This document shows, piece by piece, positions 20,154 to 32,807 of a DNA stretch of 64,000 nucleotides; the first letter of the stretch is position 1; the number at the start of each line of letters is the position of its first letter. Source of the DNA: Sparassis latifolia (Eukaryota; Basidiomycota; Agaricomycetes; Polyporales; Sparassidaceae); the NCBI GenBank assembly GCA_018466975.1, contig CM031555.1:3100001-3164000 (forward strand), in the 5' to 3' direction. The position numbers and the translations under genes were made by a program. Below the pieces are notes generated by a model that saw nothing but the letters and a program-made list of their open reading frames with translations, made no database searches and was not told the DNA's origin.

Positions 20154-22211
20154 ATGTCAAGCAGCTCGTTACCTGTGTTATTACCTCAAAATGTTCTTCC
20201 ATCGTTAGATCGGCCACAGTTTGAGTGGAAACCCAAGCGAGATGTTTCTGCCATCAACCTTCCGCCGCCAGAAGATTCGCGGACGCAGGACCAAGAGATG
20301 GCCATGGCACGGCAAATGATGGACGGCAAGACAGTGAAGAAAGTTCGTCCAAGGAGGACTGTTGACTATGGCGGTCCAATGGGCAGATGGGCTTTGGTAC
20401 GTGAAAATCATCTCTGAGGCCTAGAACATCCTGACACTCATGTCGTGTTTAGTTACGAAAGCTACGGCCAAGTTCTACATATGTACCATATTTGCGACCT
20501 GCGCCGCCATATATCATTGATGTGCGAATACAATACTTCGTGAATGAATTGCGTGAATTGACTGAACGCACACTGGACTCAGCTGCTACCCCCGAAGGCC
20601 TACCCAGACAACGCGTCAACTTCGCTATGCACAAAATTTGTACACACGTCAACTAACAAGATCAGATGTCCCGTAAACTGTGTCACAGTCAGTGGCTTGT
20701 CTCCTCCATGTTCACCTCGGTCTTGAGTTACGGGTTTCACAGTGGACACCAGAAGGCAGACGTGTTCTGACAGGTTCGACGAGCGGCGAATTCACCCTTT
20801 GGAACGGGCTTACATTCAACTTCGAAACGATCCTACAGGCACATGATACGGCTGTGCGCACAATGCAATTCACACATTCCGGCGCGTATCTCGCGTCCGC
20901 AGACCAGACTGGAATCATCAAATACTTCCAGCCAAACATGAACAATTTGACCGCATGGACGGGTCATCGAGAAGCTATTCGTGGACTGAGCTTTAGTCCA
21001 GACGATGGGCGATTTGCAACCGCTAGTGACGATTCCACTGTCAGAATTTGGTCATTTGAGGAAAGCCGTGAAGAGCAGGTTTTGACAGGTCAATTCAGCT
21101 TTATACCTTTACGAATCCCCCTTGATGGACTGAACCTTGCAGGTCATGGATGGGATGTAAAGTGTGTTGAGTGGCATGCTACCAAGGGCCTCCTTGTCTC
21201 CGGAAGTAAAGACAACATGATTAAATTTTGGGATCCTCGGACAGGAACAGTGCTCTCTACCCTGTAAGAGCGCATCCTGCCCGTTTATTACCCCTTGAAT
21301 TCACGAATTTGTGCAGACACTACCACAAAAACACCGTTCAGGCTCTATCGTGGTCACCAAACGGAAACCTCGTCGCCAGTGCGTCACGGGACCAGACCGT
21401 GCGTGTATTCGACATCCGCGCGATGAAAGAATTCTGTGTCCTGAAGGGGCACAAAAAAGAAGTGTGCTGTGAGTGACCATTCACGCGAACTGCGACGCAC
21501 CATTAACACGTCCACACAGCCGTCACATGGCACCCCGTCCATCCACTGCTCGTCTCCGGCGGCTCAGAAGGCGCGATCCTGCACTGGGACCTCTCCTCCG
21601 TCTCGGAACCGCCCCAAGCGCAGATGCTCGCCCCGCAGCCCGGCCCCCGCGCGACGCTCTCGCAGGCACACGACTCGAACGTGTGGGCGCTGACGTTCCA
21701 TCCGCTGGGGCACGTCCTCGTGAGCGCGTCGAACGACCACACGACGCGCTTTTGGTGCCGCGAACGCCCGGGCGACGCGACGTCCGTGTTCTCCGGCGGG
21801 GGCGAGAAGCCGCCAGACGTCACGGATACCGCGGGGCAGGACGAGGACGAAGAGCCGATGGTGCCCGGCTTCACGTTTGGCGCAGGCGCGGGGCCCGGCT
21901 GGTGGGGGAAGGAGGAGAACGCTGATGGCGCCGGGGGTACATTTGAAGGCGGCACCTCCCAGAGGGGGCATGGGAATGCGAATGAGGACGATTTCATCCC
22001 GGGCTTTAGTGCCGTGGAGCACGGAAGCTCGAGTGTTGTGGTGGGACGCCAGAGTGGGCCGCTACCGTCGCAGGAGGACGTGTATGGGGCGGGAGATGGA
22101 GACGAGCCGTCGTGGAATAGAGGAGGGTGGGGAGGTGGAGGAGGTGGAGGAGGAGGAGGAGGGGGAGGGCGAAGCAGTCGATGGGGTCCTCCACGACGCG
22201 GGCGACATTGA
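20154..22211 (+). CDS. PFS2: WD40 polyadenylation factor PFS2/WDR33
   Basis: Subunit of the cleavage and polyadenylation factor, acting in pre-mRNA 3' end formation. The N-terminal motif (RRTVDYGG... [33 protein letters not shown]) and [21 protein letters not shown] are diagnostic. About seven WD repeats follow: [144 protein letters not shown]. Introns interrupt nearly every repeat boundary. The C-terminal tail is Gly/acid-rich with a 13-glycine run, then [16 protein letters not shown] 20154 was taken as start because [11 protein letters not shown] precedes the conserved block directly. Confidence 0.92.
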
Positions 22212-22274
22212 CGAGTTGATCGCACGTACGCTCATTCCTGTATCGACGCGCAGACGGGTGTCCTTCGCATTCAT

Positions 22275-24984
22275 TCAGATTGTTTGCATTCTCAATTCAT
22301 GAACTACAGCTAAACGATGCACGTCGTGACAAATCAAATCAAAATAATTGAACCAGACAAAGGTATAACTCAGTAAACCAAGCAGCAGAAGACAATGTCT
22401 ACAGAACGCGACGGGCCTGTGCCCTGAAGCGCTGCAGTCCGTGTAGTAGAATACCAATATGTAGAATGTAGTGAATATGGAGGCTCGTATGCACGTGGTA
22501 GGGAAATGTCCACCGGTCGTTAAGGAAAACCTTGTAAGGAACCCTCTTTTGTGTAATGGTACAGTAGCATCGCGGTCATTATCATGCGGAACGTAGGGCA
22601 TCGGGCCCTTGTAGACTGATGAATATGGAACTTTGTGTTTCTGATGACAAGGTGTCGGGACGGGGTCGCATGGAAGATACGCACTCGATGGTGCTGCATG
22701 TAGTATGAAGACGGACAGCGCTTTAATGCGCAAAGGGACGGGTGTAGGGCACTCGGACTCGACTTTGCTCCGTGCAGTAGGTGTCGCAGTGCCGCTCATG
22801 GAGACGACGTCATCGAAGCTCGACGAGCGGGTGGGGGTCTGCCCGGGCGAGAGGTAATATCCGAGCACGGGGGATGATGACAGGAACTCTTCTACGCTCG
22901 ACGCGGAGTGCGAACGCTGTATTTCATCGGGCTGTACATCTAGAAGCGAATCTGATCCTGTGTAGAAACAGAACCTGACGAGCATGAATCAGCCACCACT
23001 CATCTTACACACACCCGACATGACTCACTTATTTAAGAAGACGTTGTAGTCGGTAACATCAGAGGGGCTGGGGGAACTTCGACTACCAGGTCCAGTGAAA
23101 TTGAACATAACAGGGTCAATAGGAGATCCAGACGGCGATGAGGAGCGCGAGGACTCGGATGTTGATGTGACTGACGGTGTCGACTCCTCGCTTCCTCCAC
23201 GCTCGATGTGCCAGGAAGGACTGAGCGTCTCCCCACGCGGACCGGGCGGCGTAGGCAGGTGGTATGAGTCGAGGGAGTTGTAACGCAGGGACGACTCGAT
23301 GAACGGTGCTCCAGGTGGTGTCTTCTTGATGGCTGCGCTCTGCGGGGAGCCTGCATCGAAAAAGCCACGCTGGTGATTCCGGCCCCGGCGTCGACTCAGT
23401 GCCGGAAGTGGAGTGTCCTCGAGAGCGTCATCTAGGTCAGAGCCAGAGTAGAACGTTGAAGGGCGGATATCGTCCCCGTCGAAGACATGAGGGGACCCGC
23501 GAGACACCAAGACTGCATCCTCCGCGAAAGATGTCTTGGTAGCGGGGCTCGAAAATGGCCGCTGCGGCAGTCCCGCTGATACGTTCGGGTACGTACTAAC
23601 GCGCGAATGTGACACGGGCAGGCTGCTCTTCCACGGCGTCTTCAAGGACGCTGAGAAGTCGTATCTTGCCGAGAGCGGGGTTTTGGACCGAAGGTCGAAA
23701 TCATCGCGGGTCTTGTCCGATTGCTTGCTTGTGTATCCGCCCACCTTTTCCCGACCGACCGCGACTTTCTCCAGCTTGCTCTTCAGGTCGGCGATACCAG
23801 CAGCATCAGCCTTCTCGACGGGTGGAAGTAGCTGCGGCCTCGCCCTACAGAACTTGACCTGATAGTTGCTCCCGTCATTGTTGTCCCACATTTCCTGCCC
23901 GACGACCCTGTATCGCAGCGCGAGGAACAATGTCTTCTCCTCAATCCGTGCGAGCATATCGTTCAGTCGGATCGTGAAGGTGAATCGGTCGAACTCGCCG
24001 CTTTCCAGAGACTCGAAATACTTGGCGGTCACCTCGCTCGTCGTTTGCCACCAGTCGAACGTGAACCGGACCGCGACCCACTTCTCGAACGCGATATTGC
24101 GCACCCGCACCCGCCCGTGCGCAGCCGTCCCGTCTTGCGAGAGGTGTGAGCTCCTCCAACACGACGTCTCCATCCTTGCGCACGCGCACAGGCATGTTCA
24201 CGACTCGCATAGACAGTCTCCCCCTCGTCTGCAACTCGTCGGGCCCGTAGATGAACGCGGGGAAGTCGCTCTCCGTCCCGCTCGTGTCCTCGGTCGGGCT
24301 CCCGTCGCGCGAGACCGCGAGCGGCTTCTGCTCCGCGAGAAACAGCTTCACGTGCTCTAGCTTCGCGTCGAAGTGCACCGACTTGATGTGCGTCGGCGTG
24401 TTCGGCTCGCTCTTGCTTCCCGCAGGAGCCCCACCCGTCACCACCGACAGGTCCCCGCGCACCACCTCCCGCCGTCCCTTCAACGACGACTTCAGCGGCT
24501 CCCCCGTCTTCTTCCGCACCAGCTGCGCCGACACCGTCCGCGGCAACGACACGGCCCGGCTCGTCGATGCCCGCGGCGTCGATTCCCCGTCGTCCTCCTC
24601 CGTCCTCGGCCACGGCACCCGCTCCTCGCTCTGCGCCTTGAACACCGACGGCGTCGGCGTCGACTCCTCCGGCGGGCGCAGCGTCGCGTGCCTCGCCTGA
24701 CGCCGACGCGCGCGGGGCACCACGAACTGCACCGGAGAGTCCGACGAGGAGGAAGAGCCAGAGGCGGACTCGACCGGGGTCCCCTCGGCGCTCGATCGCG
24801 GCGGGGTCGGTGGCTGCACCACTAGCGGAGGTGGCGAAACGAACATATTCTGCAGCGTCGCGACCGCGTCCGCTGACGCGCGGGAGCTCGACCGACGGGG
24901 TATGCGCGGCAGAGCCAGACCCGCGCTGTTCGAGTGCCGCGAGAAGGAGCGCTCCATCGTCATCGAGTATACGGTGGTGCTCAT
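22275..24984 (-). CDS. Protein phosphatase 1 glycogen-targeting subunit with CBM21
   Basis: Predicted GAC1/PIG-type subunit that brings PP1 to glycogen. Seen: a disordered Ser/Pro/Arg-rich N-terminus (from MSTTVYSMTMERSF), an RVxF-type PP1-docking motif (KSVHF, about residue 225), then a CBM21 domain (VRVRNIAFEKWVAVRFTFD, WWQTTSEV, FDRFTFTIRLND, LFLALRYRVVG, MWDNNDGSNYQVKF), and a long Ser-rich tail interrupted by an intron (about 22980-23030; N-K junction). Oddity: between LEEL and SQDGTAAHG the frame shifts by one base near 24146-24152 (an ACACC run), splitting the protein exactly at the CBM21 entry. The last 100 codons (to 22275) have no recognisable conservation, so the true stop or a further intron is uncertain. 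Confidence 0.85.
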
Positions 24985-26729
24985 AGGTGTGATGGGTCGT
25001 CTCTGCAAACCCGAGTGAGCACGGCGACGCGTACAGGACACGGACTACTCACGGTCGTAGCTCCAGCAAATGAAAGGTTGAAGGATGGGAATAAATATAA
25101 GTCAAGTATGGCACAAAACGGGCTGGGGTGCGGCCTGCGTCGTCTCTGTCAGCACGATCGATGCGGCTGACAATACGCGTCGGCGTTGCTCACTGGACAA
25201 TGGGCCAAAAGACGAAAGTGAGAGATGGTATCGCGTGGCAGAGATTGCTGCTGGTGCGGCAGAAGGAGCAGATATGAACGCCAAGAGTAAAGATATGAAC
25301 CTGGTTGGAATTCGAAAGAGTCAGCTGCAGTCAATTTCGTACGAGTTGGACTCGAAGACGGACCGTAAATACAGAGACTGCCAGCGAAGAGACTCGACTG
25401 CTGGCCCGTCGAGAGGAAGGGCGCTGAGCGAGGTGGAAGCGGAAGATGGAAAATAAAAAGGAGAGAGCGAATTTCTCGGCGCCCACGTGCGCTTCAGTCT
25501 GGCCCGGCGATTAGGGGTCCCTCGGCGTCAAAACTCTCTTTGCTGCACTCCAGTCAGAATACAGCTGACCAGCTTTCCGGATCACAGGTGATGCTTCATT
25601 TTACAGAACATGCAAGCAGTGGTCCGCGCGCAAATGGACGGCACAATTTACATTCCAACTTTCTCGAAGAAAAATGGTCAGATCTTGTTAGATTTTGTTA
25701 TCAAGCTTCAAATTCAAACCAAGCTTACAAAACAAACTATGGCCAGCCAGGAACCACTAGATCTCGAGTCTCGCCAGCCCTCGAACGCCATCCATCATCA
25801 CAATGTTAGTCCATCCAATCGCATAACTTTGGAACCATCAGCATTGTCGTAAACCAACTGCAGCGGGAGCAAGAGACAAACTTCGACCAGGTCTTTCGGT
25901 GAGGTAGATGGCCAACTGCGGAACATCCAACGCTATCGTGAAATTCAGCTTACCGTCACGAGTTTTTGCTGCTGCTCGTTCACTTGTGGGCCCTACGTCG
26001 TGATCAGCTTCACTAGCAAGTCCGACATACTCGGACGCGCCATCTCGCGGGATAATCATTGCACAGGCAACACTCGCGGCACCTGCGATAACTGTTCCTG
26101 CAAAATTGTGGTGCCGCAGCAGATCCAGAAGAGGTGATGTCATACTTTTATCATTTGCCACGGAAAACGAGGCAACGTACGATATATCGTAGGGCAAATG
26201 CGGGAAGGAAGTCAACTGCCCCGGTGTACCTTCATACAGGAGCGAGTGCGGCGGAGTGTTGTATTACTGTACCACCAGCGCTCGGACCATGTCGACACTG
26301 CCCTGCTACTGGCCCCACCACACGGGGGTCGAGACACGCTGAAGCCTTGACGCATGCCCCGAACAGAGAGATAAATCATCTTCGTGACCTGGCCAACGCT
26401 TTGCGAACGTGTCTGCGCTGTCTCGCCATTCCAATTTCCTGTCGTATCTTGCTAATGGACATTATCTGGACTGCCTCGCCGTCGATCCTTATCGCGATGT
26501 ACTGAATCATCCTGCGGCTGTGGGACCATTCCCGGGCGATCAATTGCCTCGAGCGGTCAAGGTTAGTCGACAGTTGTGTAGTTGGGCTGGAGCAATGAGC
26601 TGATCTCAAATATCTGATCTTCACGTGTTGTGCTCGTCCAGTCGTGATGTCGTGAGGCAGTCTCCTTATACTAGTTATAGTGGTAGGGTTGGCCGGAAAT
26701 TAAATATCGTGATGATCATCGTGCGCGCT
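24985..26729. other. Intergenic region upstream of the PP1 targeting subunit
   Basis: 1.7 kb. An open minus-strand frame at 25838-26215 (125 codons) and a plus-strand frame at 26134-26505 (123 codons) overlap one another. Neither shows motifs or a credible gene structure. Confidence 0.4.
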
Positions 26730-27760
26730 TATTGCTGTTTTCAGAAGTCATGTCGCACGGCCAAATACACACAAATTTCCGCCTGAGCGACCTCTAACTT
26801 CGAACGCAGATATCTCCTCAACGGCTGGGCCGTTTCTCTCGATTCTTGCATTTTCGGACTCTCCTCGTCAGCGCGCAGGGCATGGTACCAACAGAATACC
26901 CTTTCTCCGCTATATCTGTTCACCATTTTCGGCAGCTTCCTTCTGGCTCAGAAGTGAGTTTGTCATCGTTGGATGGGTTGGAGAACATCAGAAGGTGGTG
27001 GAGGCTCTCTGGTAGTATGCTAGGCAGGGCAGGGATATGCATTTGTGGTCTGAGAGGATCTGGATTGTATGTGATTTATCTCAGACTGCATAGCACATAT
27101 CAGGGGGTTACAGAACTCATGCTACTGTCAAAGATTCCAGTGTATTTTGTGTATAGACTACATATAGGATTCATGTGTGCATCAGGAATGAAGGATGACA
27201 GTGCTGAAGATGGGGAATAATGGATTCAAGGACTTGAGTATCATACCAACTGCATCATGACCTCCACCATTCTGAGTGCCTTCTACCATCTGCTGCTCAC
27301 TTAAAACCATTCAGATATCAACATGAAAAATGTAAGACATGAAAAATGCAAACCGGGGAATGTTTTTGACCATCTGGTAATGAGGTCCTAGTGCTGTGAT
27401 CATAGATTGGATCCCACAGTGAGAATCAGGACATGCTTACCTTCAATTTACATACCATGCCCTCTCTATGATCCTAAGAAGTCCTCTCAGGACAATTTCT
27501 CCAGCACTGGGACTGTCTGCCGCACGCGAAGTCGGTTCTGAGCTAGTGCGACGACCACCAGATCCGCGAGTATTGAACGGTCCGAACATGTATGTTTCTT
27601 GATACCATGCCCTGCGCGCTGACGAGGAGAGTCCGAAAATGCAAGAATCGAGAGAAACGGCCCAGCCGTTGAGGAGATATCTGCGTTCGAAGTTAGAGGT
27701 CGCTCAGGCGGAAATTTGTGTGTATTTGGCCGTGCGACATGACTTCTGAAAACAGCAATA
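26730..27760. mobile_element. Foldback/MITE-like element with perfect 158-bp terminal inverted repeats
   Basis: The + strand 26730-26887 equals the reverse complement of about 27603-27760 with no mismatch that I can see. Tips read tattgctgttttcagaagtc and gacttctgaaaacagcaata. If the outer TA pair is the target duplication, the element is a TA-inserting type, as in the Tc1/mariner superfamily. The 715-bp interior has no transposase motif, so it is non-autonomous. Perfect arms indicate recent insertion or arm conversion. Confidence 0.9.
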
Positions 27761-27859
27761 CTCACCCTGACTTCTCGTGCAAATACTTGCGGAGCGCTCA
27801 GGCAGCCTTCACAGTCATCTCATGTTAACTCTCGTCACTCTTTTGTTCTGATCACAGTC

Positions 27860-28907
27860 TCACAGACTTGAAATTATATCACTACTGTCCGTATGTTTCC
27901 CATAAACTTGAACCTGGTATATTCCGCTTCCTCTCGTGCGCACATATTCGACCTCTTCGGCTGTTTTCGCCACATCCAGGACCAACTGGGGAGTTCTCTC
28001 CGTCTGATTCACCGTAGGCAGCTCGAGCTTCTCCAGATCCCAAACTGCCTGGGACGCAGTGTTCCTAACAGGGTGCGATCCGATCACAGAAGTGAGCTTT
28101 GTCTCCAGCTCCGCGAATTGATCTCCCGTGGTGAGTACCTTCACGGACGCTACCCCACGCACGCCATTCGCGTGTTCGGTGTTCGGTGGGTCAAGCGGAA
28201 TCTGCCGCCATATGTCACTCAGATCCACGACACCTTCGAACGCAAATCGATCTGCACTCACCCTCCATTCGCGCGGAGTGACATCCCCGCAAAAGAACGG
28301 TAACGCGCCCCGCAGCACCTTCCCCTCTCCATCCGCCTCTGGTGCGCTGATCACCCACTCCAGCACCCGTCCGTTTGGTTTTGCGCGCCCGCCGCGCGTC
28401 TCCTTTGAATACCGCACGCCGCTCCCGTCAGCTTCTGCCCGCGCATTGATCACGTCCGCGACCGACGCAGTACCGCTGCCCAGGAACGCGTAGTCGATCC
28501 ACCCTGGCTGCTTCGTTGCCCACGAGTGCGTGTCGCGCGCGTGCCGTTCGGGCGTACCCGCGGGGTAGTGCTCTGGCGTGTGCGTGAAGCTGAGCAGCTC
28601 GAAGTACACCCCGTCTGCGAGAGCCTGCGGCTCGTTCAGGATCTGCTGGAACACTGGAACTGTGTCCGAGACCTACCACGAGCACGTTCTGCGTCAGCCC
28701 GTCTGCGTGCGTCCCACCTAGGAGGACACTGTTGGAGGTTACAAATCATGTCAAGGCCAATGTCAGCGGGACCACCTGTTTTGCAGGAGATAGTGCGTAC
28801 GTGAAGCCTTTCGCGCGGAACTGCGCGGCCTTCTCACTGAGTGTACCCGGCGGTGTAAGGTGGATAATGTGGTCGAGCGAGCGAGTGGACAGCGTCGAGG
28901 AAGACAT
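27860..28907 (-). CDS. Glyoxalase-like domain protein
   Basis: Resembles the fungal glyoxalase-like family (Glyoxalase_3 type); substrate unknown, cytosolic. Start MSSSTLSTRSLDHIIHLTPPG at 28907 carries the leading DHIIHL metal-site-like strand. Exon 2 reads VLLGGTHADGLTQNVLV. Exon 3 begins near ILNEPQALADGVYFELLSF and continues TPEHYPAG, HSWATKQPGWIDYAFLG, GGRAKPNGRVLEWVIS, LPFFCGDVTPREWRV, HANGVRGVASVKVLT to the stop at 27860. Between exons 2 and 3 the frames differ by one base: either a 31-nt intron (gtaggt...ttccag, about 28636-28667) or a single-base indel. All other junctions are conventional. Length of about 310 residues is normal. Confidence 0.8.
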
Positions 28908-30509
28908 GATAGTGGGAAGGTTACCAGTACAATCGATGTCGTCGAGATACAGTCAGACCGATATGACTCGAATTGCACATTTGGCCTTATCAGCAGTGCG
29001 CGGGAGTGCACACAGAGGTGCAATCTCACGCCATTGGATTCGGGTAGCACGGAGCTACGTAACATATACTTTTGTTGTAAATTTTTGCCCTGCGACTGCG
29101 AGAACGTTTGAAGCCTGCCTGCTTGTGCTCTGTCCAGTTGTTTTCCAAGTGCTGGTGAAGGGGATAAAACGCTTGTCATTCCCGTTCAGTCACAAAGCAC
29201 GTGATTAGACACGATCGACATGACGCGTCGCGTACATGCGGCATTCTGCGAACATATTGTGGCGCCGACAAAATCACAATCCTCGCGGAAAGTGGGACAT
29301 GGTATTTCTTGAACTCGTACCCCCATCTGTCTCTATCTCACCGTAATACATCTGTAGCCATGGTATTCTCCTCTCCAAGTTGGAGACAATTCTCTCCGTC
29401 AATTACTTCCGCCAATCCTGTGCAATGTGCAGTTTCCGCAGCACCCTTGCGCCTAGTATGCATGCCAAATGTTCCGATTGACGAGTCTTTCAAGTTGCGC
29501 TCGAAAGCTTTCCCGAAAGGCGAAGTTCCACGCGCATAGACCCCATGAATCGGTGATGCACTGGCCTTTCTACCAGTACGTGCGCTCTTGTTTTTCTCAC
29601 CTTTCGGCAAGACTTTACCACCAGACCTACTCCTTATGCTATGTTTCCCTAATGCGGGGTTTTTGCTACCAGGTCGGAACTTCTTCGCTATTGATTATAG
29701 GCAGTTTGGGCACGACCACCTTTCGTCGACGTAATTTTTGACAGTGGCACTTCACCAAAACCGGGAATTTGGAGCCACTTTTTGACGGCTTGCCCAAACT
29801 GCCTTATCTCTCTCAACGAACGTTCCTTCAGTTTCCTGCAGCTCTCACTGTCAGGATACAGATGACAGTCTGGGCCACCCATGCATATGGCTATCCTGAG
29901 TCAACATGTTCCGTTGCTTCTTTGCTGCGCTGTCGAATTCCGGAAATGATTAGGTGGGTGAGGTGTCCGTGTCACATGTCTGTGACACTTGACCCGGTTT
30001 GTCACGTTTTATCAGCAGGCTTGGCAGGAAGGTCACGTTTTGTGACTAGGTCCGCTCGCCAGTTAGTTTATCGAGGTCGCCGCCGCAGACCGTTGTTTCT
30101 TTTCGTCGCTCTACTCTGCTGACTCCGCCGGCTCCACAACCTCACACAAGCCACATCACCTAGGCCGATATGTCGTGGCACTAGCATCGTCACAGCAAGG
30201 CTTTCATACATACACCCACCATAAGAGTAGCTCTGCGTACTGCTGTCTCTCTTGGTTTGCATAGCTGCAGCAGAAACTTCTGCTCGTTTGTCTACGCTTG
30301 TGGTTGCTTTAGGTGACAAAGAGCAGTTACCGACTATCCGAGGTGGATTCACGGATAGAAAGTGAGTATCCCCTATTACGTCTCGGACCCGCACCCGCTT
30401 ACCTCCTTGTGAAAGCCGTCCATCCTTCGCGATTGTTTTCCTTGTGCATTCTTGGTCCTGCCATTCGTCAATCATTTCTCCTTTTTTCTCTCCTAAGCGC
30501 AATTTCGCC
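28908..30509. other. Intergenic region, glyoxalase-like gene / protein kinase
   Basis: 1.6 kb divergent interval. Two minus-strand open frames (29338-29610, 29688-29882) have no recognisable motifs. A cluster of TGTCAC/GTCACG strings lies at 29970-30046. Confidence 0.4.
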
Positions 30510-32807
30510 ATGATTGACAGCTGGAGCGTCTATATGAGCCCCTCATCGTCTTCGACGCCCTCATCCACTCGGTCCTCGCACCTGAGTGTCCTTTCTTCGT
30601 CATCATCGATCTCTTCACCAACATCACTTCCTTCTCCTCTACCCTCGCCATCCGTCTCGACTTCCTCCATCGGAAGCAAGACTCATGCATTCTTTGGCTC
30701 TCCCTTTGGCGGCGGCGACTCGCCTACGCCTCACCCACCGCCTAATCCACCGACCCGATCCATATCCATCAGGTCGCACGCGTCGACTTCCACGAATTCA
30801 GACGATGGTTATGACGAGACGCCGAAGGCGGAGCCTAACGGACCCCTGCGCTCCCTGAACGCCGATTTCTTCGGCCCTTCACTCCTACCCACACCCCCAC
30901 CCGGCACGCCGGCATTTCCGAGGAGCGCCTTCGCGTCACGCGAAAACTCACCTAGGAAGCCTATATTGCCACCGCTTTCCCGATTTTTCCCGTCGCGCAG
31001 ACGCTACAATGAGCATGACCGCGACGAGGCGCAGTCACCACCATCGCGCGGGTTTTTTCAGCTGGATGCAACCCCGCCGCCCCACGCCTACAAGGATGCA
31101 CCATGGCTCGCCGAGCCATACACAGCATCTCCCGTCGGTGATAAGAATCAGCATGCAGACTCACATATGACGGCAGACCATGCTGAGACTCTATCAGATT
31201 CCTCAGTACTCACCACACCCATCCCCAAGCCCGAGCAGTCATCGTACGTCACGGCGAAGGTGAATCCGGCACCGGAGCCGGAGCCGGTTTTACAGGCTGC
31301 TGCATTACCCCTAGCGCCCCTAGCGCCTGGCGTACTCATAGGTGCGCCATCGCTCGAACTTGAGCTCGTGCGCAGGCTCGGGCAGGGTGCATTTAGCAGT
31401 GTATGGCTCGCGTGCGATGTCAAGGGTCAGCTGGGTGCATTTGAGCTATCGCGGAAGACGAGCTTGCTCCGGAGTAAGAGCGAGAGGAGGGGTCGTGCGC
31501 GGAAGGTGGATGGGTTGCGACCCAAGACGAAGCTTGACGAACAGAATGATGGTATGAAACGTGTGCGAAAGGAGTGGAACGGTGACGCAAGTGCTGTGGT
31601 GGTGAAAGAGTCGAACGCGGGGCGGCTCGTTGCAGTTAAGATGACGGAGCGGTCGATGTGCGAGAAGAACTCGCGGACGCGGGTGAGCTTCGTGCGTGAG
31701 GTGGAAGTCCTGCGGGTGAGCATTCCGTAGTCTTTTATATTTAGAGATGGCTGACTTTTACCCCCAGCACATTTCGCACCCATCAATTGTGTCTTATCTC
31801 CATTCGTTCAGTACCCCGTCGCATCACTGCCTCGTTCTCGAGTATGTAGGCGGCGGCGAGCTTTTTGACCTTATCGATAACGCGGAGACTCACGCGCGAC
31901 TTGACGAGCCGTTGCTTCGCCGCATGTTCGGGGAGCTGTGCAGGGCCGTGGGCTGGATGCACGGCGTTGGCTTGGTGCATCGTGACATCAAGCTTGAGAG
32001 TATGCGTGTTTCGCCAAGTCTGTTCGAGGACAATTGTTGTGCTGACGCTGTTGACTTGCAGACATCCTCCTGACCACCTCACCCTTCACGAGCCCCTTAC
32101 CTGCGGCGCCGTTAATCAAGCTGAGCGACTTCGGCCTCTCCCGGTTCATCGATCCTGCCCAGCCGATGCTGACAACCTTGTGTGGATCTGAGTCGTACGC
32201 TGCGCCGGAGCTCGTGACTGGACGACCGTACGATGGGCGCGAAACCGATGCCTGGGCGTGCGGAGTTGTGCTATATGCGCTCGCAACGCGGCGGTTGCCG
32301 TTCGATCTCCCGATGGCAAATGTGGCTCACCGCGAGGTGGTCGTGGGTGAGGCACGCATGCGGGAAGTAGAGCGCAGAGAACGACGTGCTCTACTCATGC
32401 GCATCGCCAAGGGCGAATACTCTTGGCCTGACGATCGCGCATCGGATTGTGCCGATGAGCAATCTCGGGAAACACGCCTTGGCTGGGCGACCGGCCCTGC
32501 CCTTGCGCACAGCGCAGGGATCCGCCGTGTTGTCGGGCGACTGCTTGTCCGGGATCCCCACAAGCGTTCGAAAATCATCGATCTGTGGGAAGATGAGTGG
32601 ATGCATGGCGAGGGCGCCCCACCTCCGCCGTTGTCTCCAGTATCTCCTGATTTGGATCACAAACCAGATGAAACCCCGGATATTGCACAAACCGAATCAC
32701 CTCTTGATCCGGACGGAGACGACCAGTTTCTGGAGGCGGATGACGATGGTGTACTCGTGGACAGCCACGACATCGTTCCTGGTAGCGTCGCTCACCAGGA
32801 GCACTAG
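30510..32807 (+). CDS. Serine/threonine protein kinase (fungal, long disordered N-terminus)
   Basis: Exons 30510-31715, 31768-31999 and 32062-32807 join in frame. Residues 1-280 are Ser/Pro-rich and disordered. The kinase domain then shows LGQGAFSSVW (Gly loop), a roughly 70-residue basic insertion, VAVKM (Lys), FVREVEVLRHISHPSIV, LVLEYVGGGELFDLI, HRDIKLENILL (catalytic loop), LSDFGLS (DFG), CGSESYAAPEL (APE), DAWACGVVLYAL and RLLVRDPHKR. All catalytic residues are present. The Gly-loop-to-Lys insertion is unusually long. The fold reads like a CAMK/HAL-type fungal kinase, but I cannot name an orthologue. The acidic C-terminal tail (DDQFLEADDDG) is non-catalytic. Confidence 0.9.

Noticed and set aside
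25838..26505. Overlapping open frames on both strands
   Set aside because: Mutually exclusive and featureless; no exon structure found.
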